Origin: Acidobacteriota bacterium
GTDB taxonomy: Bacteria > Acidobacteriota > Terriglobia > Terriglobales > Acidobacteriaceae
Direction: 5' to 3'
Assembly: GCA_021816455.1 (NCBI GenBank)
Contig: JAKAXU010000005.1
Coordinates: 46,308 to 110,307, forward strand
DNA length: 64,000 nt
This document shows, piece by piece, positions 18,607-27,615 of the stretch. Below the pieces are notes generated by a model. The model saw only the letters and a list, made by a program, of their open reading frames with translations, did not search any database and was not told the DNA's origin. Within the stretch, counting starts at the first letter, position 1. Every line of letters begins with the position of its first letter. The translations under genes were made by a program, and so were the position numbers.

Positions 18607-18976
18607 TGCGAGGAAATCCAAGGCAAGTCCGGGTGGGGCGAAGGAATGCGCAGCACCCCTTGCACCGCAGGGATGGCAAAGCCGACCAGCCTGTGGAAAA
18701 AATTGTGGAAGAAATCTGCGAAAGCACGAAAGTTTCCCTACACAAGAGGTCCAGTCGCCGGGATGCCCGTTTCAAGAAATACATAATTCTTTTTATATGA
18801 ATCACTTACATTTTTATTTTGTCTCGATGGCGAGGGTTGACAGGCGAACGTCCCGTTTTGTAACAGGAAGCCAGCTTTCCACAGATGACTGTTACATCTT
18901 CGTGAATCGGGTGTGCTTTCCGTGGTCAACCTAAAGGCTGAAAACAACTTATTTATCGTCCGGCTTTCGGGTGCGG
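18607..18976. other. AT-rich non-coding stretch between convergent skp and lepA
   Basis: This 370-bp gap holds no credible gene. It is clearly more AT-rich than its surroundings, especially 18775-18825. It contains three short DnaA-box-like words: TTTTCCACA on the minus strand near 18692-18700, a one-mismatch copy about ten bases away, and CTTTCCACA near 18884. No replication gene lies nearby, so an origin is not supported. No terminator hairpin for lepA was found in it by eye. Confidence 0.5.
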
Positions 18977-20788
18977 TCAGTTCTGGGAGTCTTCGCCGAC
19001 ACGCAGAACGGCCAGGAATGCCTCCTGCGGGATATCCACCTTGCCGATACGCTTCATGCGCTTCTTGCCTTCCTTCTGTTTTTCCAGCAACTTGCGTTTG
19101 CGGCTGATGTCTCCGCCATAGCACTTGGCGATGACGTTCTTGCGCAGCGCGGCGACGGTTTCACGCGCGATAACCTTGGAGCCGATGGCGGCCTGGATCG
19201 CAACCTCGAATTGCTGGCGCGGAATAAGCTCGCGCATTTTGGAGACCAGCGCGCGTCCTCGCTCATAGGCGTGATCGCGATGGACGATGATGGAGAGCGC
19301 ATCGACCGGGTCGCCGGAGACAAGGATATCCATTCGGACCATCGGCGAGACCCAGCTTCCGGCAGGCTGATAATCCAGCGAAGCGTAGCCGCGCGAGACT
19401 GACTTCAGGCGGTCGTAGAAGTCGAGGACAATCTCGTTGAGGGGAAGTTCGTAGGTGAGCATCACGCGGGTCGGAGTGACGTATTCAAAGTTGATCTGCT
19501 TGCCACGTTTATCTTCGACCAGCTTGAGGATGCCGCCGACGTACTCTTCGTTGGTGAGGATCATGGCGCGGATGATCGGCTCTTCGATCCTGTCGATGTT
19601 GGTCGTCTCCGGCCAGCGCGAGGGGTTGTCCACTTCGACGACTTCGCCGCTGGTGAGCGTGATGCGATAGCGCACGCCGGGCGCGGTTGTAATGAGGTCC
19701 AGGTTGTACTCACGCTCGATGCGCTCCTGGATGATCTCCATGTGAAGCAGCCCCAGGAAGCCGCAGCGAAAGCCGAAGCCGAGCGCGACCGAAGACTCCG
19801 GCTCGAAGAAGAAGCTGGAGTCGTTGAGGCGAAGTTTTTCCAGAGCGTCGCGCAGGAGCGTGTGCTCATGCGAATCGATGGTGTAGAGTCCGGCAAAGAC
19901 CATGGGCATGATCTCCATGAAGCCGGGCAGTGCTGAGGCGGCAGGCCGTTCGTCATCGGTGACGGTGTCGCCGATCTTGGTGTCAGCCACGTTCTTGATG
20001 GTCGCGGTGAAGAAGCCAACTTCCCCCGCGGTGAGTTCCTGGATCTCGACGGGCTTGGGCGTGAGCACACCCATCGCGTCGATGGTGTGTACCCGTTCGT
20101 TGGCCATGAAGCGGATGCGCTGACCTTTGCGCATGCGCCCATGGACGATGCGCGCCAGCACGACGACGCCGCGATAGGGATCGAACCAGGAATCGAAGAT
20201 GAGCGCCTGAAGCGGCGCATCGATATCTCCGGTGGGCGGAGGAAGACGATGGACGATGGCTTCGAGAATGTCGTCGATGCCGACGCCGGTCTTGGCGCTG
20301 ACCGGAATGGCATCGGTTGCGTCGAGGCCGACGGCCTGTTCGATAGCTTCCTGGGTTCGCGTGATGTCGGCCGAGGGCAGGTCGATTTTATTGATGACGG
20401 GAATGATTTCCAGGCCGCCGTTGATGGCCAGAAAAGCGTTGGCGAGCGTCTGCGCCTCGACGCCCTGACTGGCATCGACCACCAGCAGCGCGCCTTCGCA
20501 GGAAGCAAGCGAGCGCGAAACTTCGTAGCTGAAGTCGACGTGTCCGGGCGTGTCGATGAGATTGAGTTGATAGGTGACGCCATCGCGCGCCTGGTACATC
20601 ATGCGCACGGCATGAGCCTTGATGGTGATGCCGCGCTCGCGCTCGAGGTCCATGGCGTCGAGCACCTGCGCCTGCATCTCGCGCGCCGTCAGCGAGCCGG
20701 TGCGCTCCAGGAGTCGATCCGAAAGAGTGGATTTTCCGTGGTCGATGTGGGCGATGATGGCGAAATTTCTGAGCAGGCGGGCTTCCAT
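18977..20788 (-). CDS. lepA: Elongation factor 4 (LepA), ribosome back-translocase GTPase
   Basis: Ribosome-binding GTPase. All G motifs are present: AHIDHGKST (G1), RGITIKAH (G2), DTPGHVDF (G3), NKIDLPSA (G4) and VSAKTG (G5). EF-G-like domains II, III and V follow, then the LepA-specific C-terminus ending [20 protein letters not shown] and [20 protein letters not shown] residues. The 603 residues are typical. Start ATG 20788 ([14 protein letters not shown]) gives the usual N-terminus although its ribosome site is poor; GTG 20839 is an in-frame alternative 17 codons upstream. It is divergent from the mltD-like gene. Confidence 0.97.
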   Translation of the reverse strand: MEARLLRNFAIIAHIDHGKSTLSDRLLERTGSLTAREMQAQVLDAMDLERERGITIKAHAVRMMYQARDGVTYQLNLIDTPGHVDFSYEVSRSLASCEGALLVVDASQGVEAQTLANAFLAINGGLEIIPVINKIDLPSADITRTQEAIEQAVGLDATDAIPVSAKTGVGIDDILEAIVHRLPPPTGDIDAPLQALIFDSWFDPYRGVVVLARIVHGRMRKGQRIRFMANERVHTIDAMGVLTPKPVEIQELTAGEVGFFTATIKNVADTKIGDTVTDDERPAASALPGFMEIMPMVFAGLYTIDSHEHTLLRDALEKLRLNDSSFFFEPESSVALGFGFRCGFLGLLHMEIIQERIEREYNLDLITTAPGVRYRITLTSGEVVEVDNPSRWPETTNIDRIEEPIIRAMILTNEEYVGGILKLVEDKRGKQINFEYVTPTRVMLTYELPLNEIVLDFYDRLKSVSRGYASLDYQPAGSWVSPMVRMDILVSGDPVDALSIIVHRDHAYERGRALVSKMRELIPRQQFEVAIQAAIGSKVIARETVAALRKNVIAKCYGGDISRKRKLLEKQKEGKKRMKRIGKVDIPQEAFLAVLRVGEDSQN

Positions 20789-21052
20789 AGGCGGGTGAGC
20801 GAGGCGCTCAGCGGCAGCTTCGCCGCGGTCTGTCCTCACCTTGATAGCTTATCATCGGGAGAGTCGGAGAGCATCGCGGCGCAGCCCGCGAACCAAGACT
20901 GTGTGCAGGGCTTGTGGATTCGTTTTGCGCACGAGACTCGTGGACAAAGTCGGCGAACGAGGCTCGCAGACAAGTCGCGCGAGCATGAGAATTGAGTTTG
21001 GCGAAGTTCGAAGCGAAAGAGACGCTTCGAGGCATCGCCATCAGGACGGTGA

Positions 21053-22960
21053 ATGAAACGGAAGAGTTGGATGCGGCGCGGGCCGTGGAGACGTGGAACG
21101 CGCACTGCCGGGCTGACGATGATGCTCGTCGCACTCAGCGGTTGCGCAGGATCACGGAAAGCGAGTGGACCGGCGACGACGGCTCCGGCGATCAACGCGT
21201 CGGCCTCTTCGCAAACTGCGCCGACAGCAGGCTCGACTGCTGCACCCACCGATTCGACGAAGCAGCAGCCATCACAGGGCGAGCAGGCAACAACGGCATT
21301 GATCGCCAGGGTGGAAGCCGATCTGGCGCAGGGACAGGCGAGCTATCGCGGAGGCAATCTGACCGCAGCCAAGAAGCGGTTCGATGCGGCGGTCGACGCG
21401 ATGCTGACCAGTGGCATTGACATTCGCTCCAACCCTCGCCTGCTGGATGAGTACAACCATGCGCTGGACGTGGTGAACGGACTGGAGATGGAGGCGCTGA
21501 AGCAGGGCAACGGTTTTGCCCCACAGCAGGAGCCGACGCCCGCGGACGTGGCCAACGATGTGACCTTTGCCGTCGATCCGAATCTGGTGGCCAAGGCGCG
21601 CGCCAACCTGGCGACGACGCGCAGCGACCTTCCGCTGGTCATCAACGACTACGTTGCGGCATTCATCAACTTTTTCTCGAATACGAAGATCGGACACAAC
21701 ACCCTGAAGCATTCGCTGGAACGCAGCGGAAAGTATCGCGCAATGATTCAGCGAGTGATGGCCGAAGAAGGGGTGCCGCAGGATCTGATCTATCTGGCGG
21801 TGGCCGAGTCCGGCTTCCAGCCGCAGGTGGTCAATCGCGGTTCCGGTGCCGGCGGGATGTGGCAGTTCATGCCGCACGGCGAGTATGGGCTGGAGCGAAA
21901 CAGCTATGTGGACGAACGCTTCGATCCAGAGAAATCGACGCGCGCTTACGCTCGGTATATGAAGTTTCTCTACGACCAGTTGGGCGACTGGTATCTTGCG
22001 ATGGCGGCCTATGACTGGGGCGCTGGCAACGTGCAGCGCGCGGTGGAAAAGACCGGCTACGCAGATTACTGGGAGCTGTACAAGAGAAACAATCTTCCCG
22101 GCGAAACAAAAAATTATGTGCCGGAGATTCTGGCAGCGATCATCATTGCGAACAACCTGAAGCAGTATGGTTTTGACGATCTGCAGCCGGATGCGCCGGT
22201 GGTGACGGATACGGTGACGGTGGATTACGCCGTCGATCTCCGGCTGGTGGCCGACATTGTGAATGCCGATCCGCGAGAGTTGATGGCGCTGAATCCATCG
22301 CTGCTGCGGATGACGACTCCACCTGCGTCAATGCTGAGCCAGCCGTTCGCGTTGCATCTGCCACCGGGCACGGCCAGCACATTTGAGGAAAAGATTGCGA
22401 GCATTCCGGTGGAGCATCGTACGGCTTGGCGCTATCACACGGTGACGGGCGACGACACGCTGGCGAGCGTGGCGCGAAGCTACCACGTCAGCGTGGAAGA
22501 GTTGGCGAGCGTCAATCATCTGCATGCCGACGACACGCTGGAGAACGTTAGCGCGCTGGTGATTCCGGCGGCACCGGTGGCGCAGACACGCAGGAGAACG
22601 ACGATCTATCGCGCGCACCGCGGCGATACGCTGGTGACAATCGCGGATCGTTTCGGCGTTTCACTCTCCGATTTGCGGCGCTGGAACCATCGGAGTGGAA
22701 CACGCGTGACGGCGGGCGAGCGCATTCGCGTGACGGCGCCGGTGGCGGTCTCGAAGGCAACTTCGCGTCGCACACACAGCGGCTTTCGCGCATTGAGCCG
22801 CAAGGCAACAGCACCTCCGCAGGCGCATAAAAACAGGGTTTCCAGCTCTGCGCATGCAGTGCCTGCGCATGTCAACGGGAAGAGCGTGAGCAGTGCGCAA
22901 AAGCGTCGCAAAGCGCAAAAATCAAAACGGTCCGACACAACCGCTTCCAGTACAAAATAG
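21053..22960 (+). CDS. mltD: MltD-like lytic transglycosylase lipoprotein with LysM repeats
   Basis: Peptidoglycan-cleaving enzyme, outer-membrane anchored. The N-terminus has a positively charged region, a hydrophobic core and the lipobox LSGC (about residue 31). A low-complexity Ala/Thr linker follows. The SLT/GH23 domain (about 215-380) contains the catalytic Glu in IYLAVAESGFQP, GGMWQFMPHGEYGL and the MAAYDWGAGNVQRAV motif. Two LysM domains are clear: YHTVTGDDTLASVARSYHVS and YRAHRGDTLVTIADRFGVS. The last 70 residues are very basic, ending QKSKRSDTTASSTK. AGGACGG precedes the ATG. The basic tail matches the lysine-rich style of the next gene. Confidence 0.92.
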   Translation: MKRKSWMRRGPWRRGTRTAGLTMMLVALSGCAGSRKASGPATTAPAINASASSQTAPTAGSTAAPTDSTKQQPSQGEQATTALIARVEADLAQGQASYRGGNLTAAKKRFDAAVDAMLTSGIDIRSNPRLLDEYNHALDVVNGLEMEALKQGNGFAPQQEPTPADVANDVTFAVDPNLVAKARANLATTRSDLPLVINDYVAAFINFFSNTKIGHNTLKHSLERSGKYRAMIQRVMAEEGVPQDLIYLAVAESGFQPQVVNRGSGAGGMWQFMPHGEYGLERNSYVDERFDPEKSTRAYARYMKFLYDQLGDWYLAMAAYDWGAGNVQRAVEKTGYADYWELYKRNNLPGETKNYVPEILAAIIIANNLKQYGFDDLQPDAPVVTDTVTVDYAVDLRLVADIVNADPRELMALNPSLLRMTTPPASMLSQPFALHLPPGTASTFEEKIASIPVEHRTAWRYHTVTGDDTLASVARSYHVSVEELASVNHLHADDTLENVSALVIPAAPVAQTRRRTTIYRAHRGDTLVTIADRFGVSLSDLRRWNHRSGTRVTAGERIRVTAPVAVSKATSRRTHSGFRALSRKATAPPQAHKNRVSSSAHAVPAHVNGKSVSSAQKRRKAQKSKRSDTTASSTK

Positions 22961-23115
22961 AAAAAAAGTGAGAAGTAGTCGATTACATACTTGTCAGCGC
23001 TCGCTTTTCGTAGCAAGCTATTGCTAAAATGTGCGCCGAAGACGCATGCGCAAAATTCGTGCATCGCAGTTCGAAAAGCAGAGAAATTCGGCGACAGGAA
23101 GTGGAGGAAATTCGG

Positions 23116-23772
23116 ATGGAACGAGCAATCCGCATCTACGCTCACAGCGACTCCGACGATGGAATGAAGCCGAGTGAAGGCGCGCGCGCACAGGATGTCG
23201 AACTGGAAGACGATCCAGTTCCGAGCGGCACGGCGAGCGAGCGGACCGTGGGGCGCGAAGGAGTGATTGCGATCCCGGCGCCAGAGTCTGCTGCAACAGC
23301 GCCTTCGAAGAGTTCAGCTCCGAAACCGATCGCGAAAAAGGCGCCTGCAAAATCCGCGCCTGCGAAAAAGATTGCGGCGAAGCCTGCCGCGAAAAAGTCT
23401 GCCGCAAAAAAGCAGAGTAGTTCTGGTGTGAAGAGCGGCGGCAAGGCTGTGGCGAAAGCTACAGCCGGCAAGAACACCAGCAAATCCACTAAGAGAGGTA
23501 AAACTGTGGCAGCTCCCAAAGCAGCTAAGAAAACCGAAGTGAAGAAAATGGCGGCCAAGAAACCGGCAGCCAAGAAGGCGGCACCGAAGCCGGCAGCGAA
23601 GAAAGCTGCGGCCAAGGCTCCCGCGAAGAAAGCGGCAGCAAAGAAGGTTGTCGCCAAGAAGCCGGTAGCCAAGAAGGCGGCTCCCGCGAAAAAGGCCGTG
23701 GAGAAGAAGGCTGCCCCGGCAAAGAAAGCGGTCGCAAAGAAGACTGTTGCCAAGAAGCCCGTAGCGAAGTAA
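23116..23772 (+). CDS. Lys/Ala/Pro-repeat histone H1-like nucleoid protein
   Basis: Residues 1-60 are acidic and mixed (MERAIRIYAHSDSDDG...). Residues about 65-218 consist almost wholly of KKAPAKSA, AAKKPAAKKA and AKKAVEKKAAPAKK-type units, like eukaryotic H1 tails, AlgP or Hc1. Such proteins bind DNA non-specifically and compact or bridge it. It has no signal peptide or enzymatic motif. Start 23116 is set by GGAGGAAA before ATGGAACG; longer in-frame starts lack a ribosome site. Repeats of this kind expand and contract easily, so length may vary between strains. A strong terminator follows. Confidence 0.85.
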   Translation: MERAIRIYAHSDSDDGMKPSEGARAQDVELEDDPVPSGTASERTVGREGVIAIPAPESAATAPSKSSAPKPIAKKAPAKSAPAKKIAAKPAAKKSAAKKQSSSGVKSGGKAVAKATAGKNTSKSTKRGKTVAAPKAAKKTEVKKMAAKKPAAKKAAPKPAAKKAAAKAPAKKAAAKKVVAKKPVAKKAAPAKKAVEKKAAPAKKAVAKKTVAKKPVAK

Positions 23773-23810
23773 CTGCGCGGCTCTTCTCAACAGAAACCCA
23801 CAAGGCAAGC

Positions 23811-23851
23811 AAAAAGGCCCGAATGCAGGCAATCTGCACTCGGGCCTTTTT
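23811..23851. terminator. Bidirectional terminator between convergent genes
   Basis: Stem of 12 bp (aaaaaggcccga / tcgggccttttt), one A-C mismatch, then 5 bp more (tgcag / ctgca), around a 5-base loop. A and T runs at the two ends serve both the Lys/Ala-rich gene and the peroxiredoxin gene. Confidence 0.9.
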
Positions 23852-23915
23852 GCGTCTCCACCATCCGGCTTTTCCGGATGAGAACTTTACATTCGGTTTC
23901 CTGTTTTCGGTCCGC

Positions 23916-24446
23916 CTATTTTCCGTCTGCCTGAATGGCGGCCAGTACCTGCGCGCTGTGGTCCTTGATGTCCTGATCGACATCTGGCCAGACCTTGACA
24001 ATCTTTCCCTGCGGATTGATGAGGAAGGTCTGACGCGCGGCGATGTTGACGATGCCGAAGTGACGGATGGGAACGCCGTACTCATCGACGACTTTGTGCT
24101 TTGGATCGGCGAGGAGCTTGAAGGTGAGGCTTTCTTTGGAGCAGAACGTCGCGTGACTCTGCGGCGTATCCAGACTAACGCCGAGAACGACGGCGTTGGC
24201 AGCGGTAAATTTCGACAGGTCGCGCTGGAAGTTATGCGCTTCGAGCGTGCAGCCAGGGGTCATGTCCTTGGGGTAAAAGTAGAGAACGACCCATTTGCCG
24301 CGATATTGCGAAAGGCTGATGGGTGTGTTGCTCTGGGATGGCAGCGTGAAGCCGGGAGCCATCGTACCGGGTTGCAGATCGCCGGCGAGGGCCGGAATCG
24401 CCGCTATGCCGATCCATGCAGCGGCAAAAATCGCAAGTCTCTTCAT
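23916..24446 (-). CDS. Exported AhpC/TSA peroxiredoxin (Bcp-like)
   Basis: Thiol peroxidase placed in the periplasm by a signal peptide (MKRLAIFAAAWIGIAAIPALA, cleavage near residue 21). The thioredoxin-fold core includes YFYPKDMTPGCTLEAHNF, where the Cys is peroxidatic. The resolving Cys five residues later in E. coli Bcp is His here (GCTLEAH). The only other Cys is in HATFCSKES, so the enzyme is either one-Cys or uses that atypical partner. Later Bcp-like elements GVSLDTPQSH and LINPQGKIVKVWPDVD are present. AGGAG lies nine bases before the ATG. A periplasmic Bcp fits protection of envelope lipids. Confidence 0.9.
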   Translation of the reverse strand: MKRLAIFAAAWIGIAAIPALAGDLQPGTMAPGFTLPSQSNTPISLSQYRGKWVVLYFYPKDMTPGCTLEAHNFQRDLSKFTAANAVVLGVSLDTPQSHATFCSKESLTFKLLADPKHKVVDEYGVPIRHFGIVNIAARQTFLINPQGKIVKVWPDVDQDIKDHSAQVLAAIQADGK

Positions 24447-24541
24447 GGGGAACGCTCCTGTAAGTTGGGGAAATGCGCAGCGGGAGAATCGCCGAAACAG
24501 CGAGGGAAGCCGAAATCGGTCGCTTGTCCGATACGCTGCGA

Positions 24542-25411
24542 TTATCTGCGCGGGATGGCCACAATGGCAATCTCCGCAGCGTTTGCTGCGGAAAGAAGTG
24601 TGTCCTGATCAAAAAGCAGCGTCCGGTCCGCCTCGACGGCCAGGCACGAGGCGCGAGCGCGAATCATGGATTCGATGGTGTGGAGGCCGATGACGGGCAC
24701 GTCGAAACGCATATCCTGCTTTGGCTTGGCCTGTTTGACGACGGTGAGCGCGCGCTGGAGCGTGGAGGCATCCTGGTCGAGCGATGCCATCAGCAGGCCG
24801 GCACGATCGATGGTTGCGTCCGTGCCCTCCATGGCTTCCACGGCGACGCATGCCTGCGCGGCGATGACGACGGTCTGGCCGATATCCCAGGCGGCAAGCG
24901 ACTGCGCGACGCCGAGGCCGTAGTCGATGTTGCGCTGTTCGTCGTGGCTGGGCGCGCGGCGCGTGAGTACGCCCTGGCGGGCCAGCAGTGGCTCCAGGAA
25001 GGCCGTCGAGGAGATCAGCTCGATCCCTTCGTCGGCGAGCACCTTGGCGATCGCGCCGAGCAGCATATCGGTGGAGCGTGTGCGCAGGTTGAGCAGTAGC
25101 TTGGCGAGGCGCCAGTCCGGACGGATGGAGGAAAAAATCTGCTTGTGCTTCACCTGTCCGGCCATGACTGCGCGTCTCACGCGCTCCGCGTGGAAGGTGT
25201 CGATGAGGCGGGAAAGCTCGCCGAGCGAGAGCCAGTGAACGGTGATGCCGTCATCGGTGGCGGCGCGGCGATCGATCTCCGGATCGGTCTCTTCGCGAAT
25301 TGCAGCGACGACCACCGGGTGGCCTTCGGCGCGCGCCGCATCGAGCAGCAGGAACGGGAAACGTCCGTTGCCTGCGATCAGCCCGATCCGTTCAGAGGAA
25401 GCATCGTTCAC
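24542..25411 (-). CDS. lpxI: UDP-2,3-diacylglucosamine pyrophosphatase LpxI (DUF1009)
   Basis: Hydrolyses UDP-2,3-diacylglucosamine to lipid X in lipid A synthesis, the alternative to LpxH. Recognised from the N-terminal IGLIAGNGRFPFLLLDAARA, the central RAVMAGQVKHKQIFSSI, TFLEPLLA-type segment SSTAFLEPLLARQGVLT, GQTVVIAAQACVAVEAMEGT and the C-terminal FDVPVIGLHTIESMIRA. The 289 residues are normal. It starts with GTG overlapping the lpxA stop as GTGA (25408-25411) with GGAG inside the end of lpxA, so it is translationally coupled. It ends the fabZ-lpxA-lpxI operon. Confidence 0.95.
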   Translation of the reverse strand: MNDASSERIGLIAGNGRFPFLLLDAARAEGHPVVVAAIREETDPEIDRRAATDDGITVHWLSLGELSRLIDTFHAERVRRAVMAGQVKHKQIFSSIRPDWRLAKLLLNLRTRSTDMLLGAIAKVLADEGIELISSTAFLEPLLARQGVLTRRAPSHDEQRNIDYGLGVAQSLAAWDIGQTVVIAAQACVAVEAMEGTDATIDRAGLLMASLDQDASTLQRALTVVKQAKPKQDMRFDVPVIGLHTIESMIRARASCLAVEADRTLLFDQDTLLSAANAAEIAIVAIPRR

Positions 25412-26205
25412 TTGATGACTCCGCGTCTGCTGGCCGCGATGAAGGCAAGCAGTGCTTCGAGATCGGCGCGCGCCTCGGCGGAAAGCGCGGGGTCAGCGGT
25501 CATGGCCTGAATGCGCTCGACAGCTTCGGTGGTGTTGAGCTTTGCCGTGAGCAAGAGGCGAAAGGCGGATTGCAGCTTTTTCAATCGCTCTTCGCTGAAT
25601 CCGCGGCGCGCAAGGCCGACCTTGTTGATGCCGAATGCTTTGTTTTCTCGACGCGCGCTGGTGAGCGAATAAGGCAGCACGTCCTGGGTGACGATGGTTC
25701 CGCCGCCAATGTAAGCGTGGCGACCGACGGAGCAGAACTGATGGACCGGACTGAAGGCGCCGACAGTCGCATAGTCGCCGATCGTAACATGGCCGGCGAG
25801 CGTGGCGGCGTTGGCCAGGATGCAGTGGTCGCCGATCATGCTGTCATGCCCGATGTGCACGTAGGCCATGAGCAGGCAGCCGGAGCCGACGCGCGTGAGG
25901 CCGCCGCCCTTTTCCGTTCCGCGTGAGATGGTGACCGATTCGCGGATGGTGTTGTGGCTTCCGATCTCGGTGCGGGTCGGTTCGCCGTGGTATTTGAGAT
26001 CCTGGGGCGCGACGCCGATCGAGGCAAACGGATAAATGACATTCTCCTCGCCCAGCCGGGTGCAGCCGTCGAGCACGACATGAGAGATGAGACGGTTGCC
26101 CTCGCCGAGGACAACGTCGGGGCCGATGGTGCAGAAAGGGCCGATCTGGCAGGAGTCCGGAACGACGGCTCCAGGCGCGATGACGGAGCTGGGATGCACG
26201 CTCAC
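25408..26205 (-). CDS. lpxA: UDP-N-acetylglucosamine acyltransferase
   Basis: First committed step of lipid A synthesis, transferring a 3-hydroxyacyl chain from ACP to UDP-GlcNAc. The left-handed beta-helix of hexapeptide repeats spans residues 1-185 (IGPFCTIGPDVVLGEG and similar). The catalytic His is His120 in AYVHIGHDSMIGDH, and the family block ILANAATLAGHVTIGDYATV follows. The helical C-terminus starts at NKVGLARRGFSEERL. A GTG start overlaps the fabZ stop as GTGA (26202-26205). The usual 265 residues are present. Confidence 0.97.
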   Translation of the reverse strand: MSVHPSSVIAPGAVVPDSCQIGPFCTIGPDVVLGEGNRLISHVVLDGCTRLGEENVIYPFASIGVAPQDLKYHGEPTRTEIGSHNTIRESVTISRGTEKGGGLTRVGSGCLLMAYVHIGHDSMIGDHCILANAATLAGHVTIGDYATVGAFSPVHQFCSVGRHAYIGGGTIVTQDVLPYSLTSARRENKAFGINKVGLARRGFSEERLKKLQSAFRLLLTAKLNTTEAVERIQAMTADPALSAEARADLEALLAFIAASRRGVIK

Positions 26206-26690
26206 GCCGTGGCACCTCCATCGGCGGAGTCTGTGCGCTGTCTGCGCGGAACCACAGCGCAGGTCAGCGTGGCTTCACAAGCCAGTTTGTCGCCGATGAA
26301 GGCTTTTCCGGCCATGCGTCCGAGGCGAGGCCGGAAGCTGAGAACCTCGACTTCGATGCGAAGCTGATCGCCAGGGGTGACGGGACGGCGAAACTTTGCA
26401 TCTTCGATGCCGGTGAAGACGACAAGCTTGTTGTCGCGGTCGGCAATCTCCTGCAGGAGCAGGATGCACCCCGCCTGGGCCATCGCTTCGACTACGAGCA
26501 CGCCGGGCATGATGGGATGACCGGGAAAGTGACCGTTGAAAAACTCCTCGTTGATGGTCACGTTCTTGAGAGCCGTGATGCGCTGCCCACGCTCGAATCC
26601 AAGCACACGATCGATGAGCAGGAAGGGATAACGGTGGGGGAGAAATTCCATCACCTGACTGATGTCCATCATCTGCGGCGCGTCGTTCAT
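26202..26690 (-). CDS. fabZ: 3-hydroxyacyl-ACP dehydratase FabZ
   Basis: Hot-dog-fold dehydratase of fatty-acid elongation. The catalytic pair is His54 and Glu68 within FFNGHFPGHPIMPGVLVVEA. Substrate-tunnel elements LPHRYPFLLIDRVL and DAKFRRPVTPGDQL are intact. The 162 residues include a short polar C-terminal tail (RRQRTDSADGGATA) that exists mainly to reach the overlap with lpxA. ATG 26690. It is first in the operon; lpxD, often upstream, is absent from this window. Confidence 0.97.
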   Translation of the reverse strand: MNDAPQMMDISQVMEFLPHRYPFLLIDRVLGFERGQRITALKNVTINEEFFNGHFPGHPIMPGVLVVEAMAQAGCILLLQEIADRDNKLVVFTGIEDAKFRRPVTPGDQLRIEVEVLSFRPRLGRMAGKAFIGDKLACEATLTCAVVPRRQRTDSADGGATA

Positions 26691-26817
26691 GCGGAACCCC
26701 GAAGTGCGAAAATATGCGTCATCCGGCGCAAAAACTGATTATAACCGTGGGCCGGAATGAAACCGACAGGCGCAGCCGCAGGGCGCGGCTGGCGGCGAGA
26801 CGCTTCGGGCAGAGGCT

Positions 26818-27615
26818 TCACTTCACGATGCGGCGCGCCGTCGCCTGCGGGTCGAACTCATCGGGCGGCAAGGAGCGGTCGTATTCTGCGCCGAGCAGAA
26901 AACGCTCCTGAATCATCTCTCCGTTGTGATAGCGGGTGATGCTGTACGGAGTCTGGATTCCATCGACGAGACGGTAATTGTCGTATTCTTCGATCTCCTC
27001 GTTGTAGTCCTTGTAGAGCGGATCGCGCCAGCGGAAGATGCGCCGCAGCGGCAGGTGGGTTTCGACATCCAGTTGCAGGGTGACGGAGTCGTTTGTGGCC
27101 GAGAGGAGCGTGACCTGGTCGGCAAGATGGCGCTCGGCAAGCTGCTGTCCGTCATAGGTGAGGATGGTCTTCGGATCGGGCAGCCAGGTGTGCGCGACCG
27201 TCTCAATGGAGTGGGCGCGCCAACGCATGTACTCCTCCACCTGATCCTTCGGCAGGGGATTCATTCCGCGATAGAGAATCTCCCAGCCCTGGTGCGCGTT
27301 GAAAATCTGCACATCGTCGCGATGCTTCGTAAACTCCCAGCGATCGAGATCCGGAGCCTGATGGAAGAACCAGAAGTGGGTTGTGATTCCGTTCGGTTTG
27401 CCCTGATAGAACTGTGCCACTGTGCCCCACCATTCATAGTTGGGCATATCCATCCAGAGGCCGCCGCCAAGCGACTTGACCATCGCCTGCAGTAGGGCGC
27501 GCGCGTGGGCCGAGTTCTGATCGGTCGCAGCATCCTGAGCGAGCGCCGCGGAAATTGACAGCAGCGCAGTGAACAGCACGCAAACCAGCATCCGAACTGG
27601 GAACGGCTTCCGCAT
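26818..27615 (-). CDS. Exported protein of unknown function
   Basis: A 265-residue protein with a clear signal peptide (VRMLVCVLFTALLSISAALAQ, cleavage near residue 27). The mature part is rich in Trp, Tyr and charged residues and predicted mostly beta. Regions such as WFFHQAPDLDRWEFTKHRDD, LQLDVETHLPLRRIFRWRDP and YDNYRLVDGIQTPYSITRYH recall the lipid-binding half-barrel of LolA/outer-membrane lipoprotein-sorting proteins. No lipobox is present. That resemblance is by eye and unproven. Its ATG overlaps the SDR stop (TGATG, 27613-27617), so the two are co-translated. Confidence 0.78.
   Translation of the reverse strand: MRKPFPVRMLVCVLFTALLSISAALAQDAATDQNSAHARALLQAMVKSLGGGLWMDMPNYEWWGTVAQFYQGKPNGITTHFWFFHQAPDLDRWEFTKHRDDVQIFNAHQGWEILYRGMNPLPKDQVEEYMRWRAHSIETVAHTWLPDPKTILTYDGQQLAERHLADQVTLLSATNDSVTLQLDVETHLPLRRIFRWRDPLYKDYNEEIEEYDNYRLVDGIQTPYSITRYHNGEMIQERFLLGAEYDRSLPPDEFDPQATARRIVK

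Noticed and set aside
18607..18976. Possible replication origin with DnaA-like boxes in an AT-rich gap
   Set aside because: Only one word fits the relaxed DnaA consensus, no dnaA, dnaN or gidA gene is near, and strand composition does not change at this point.
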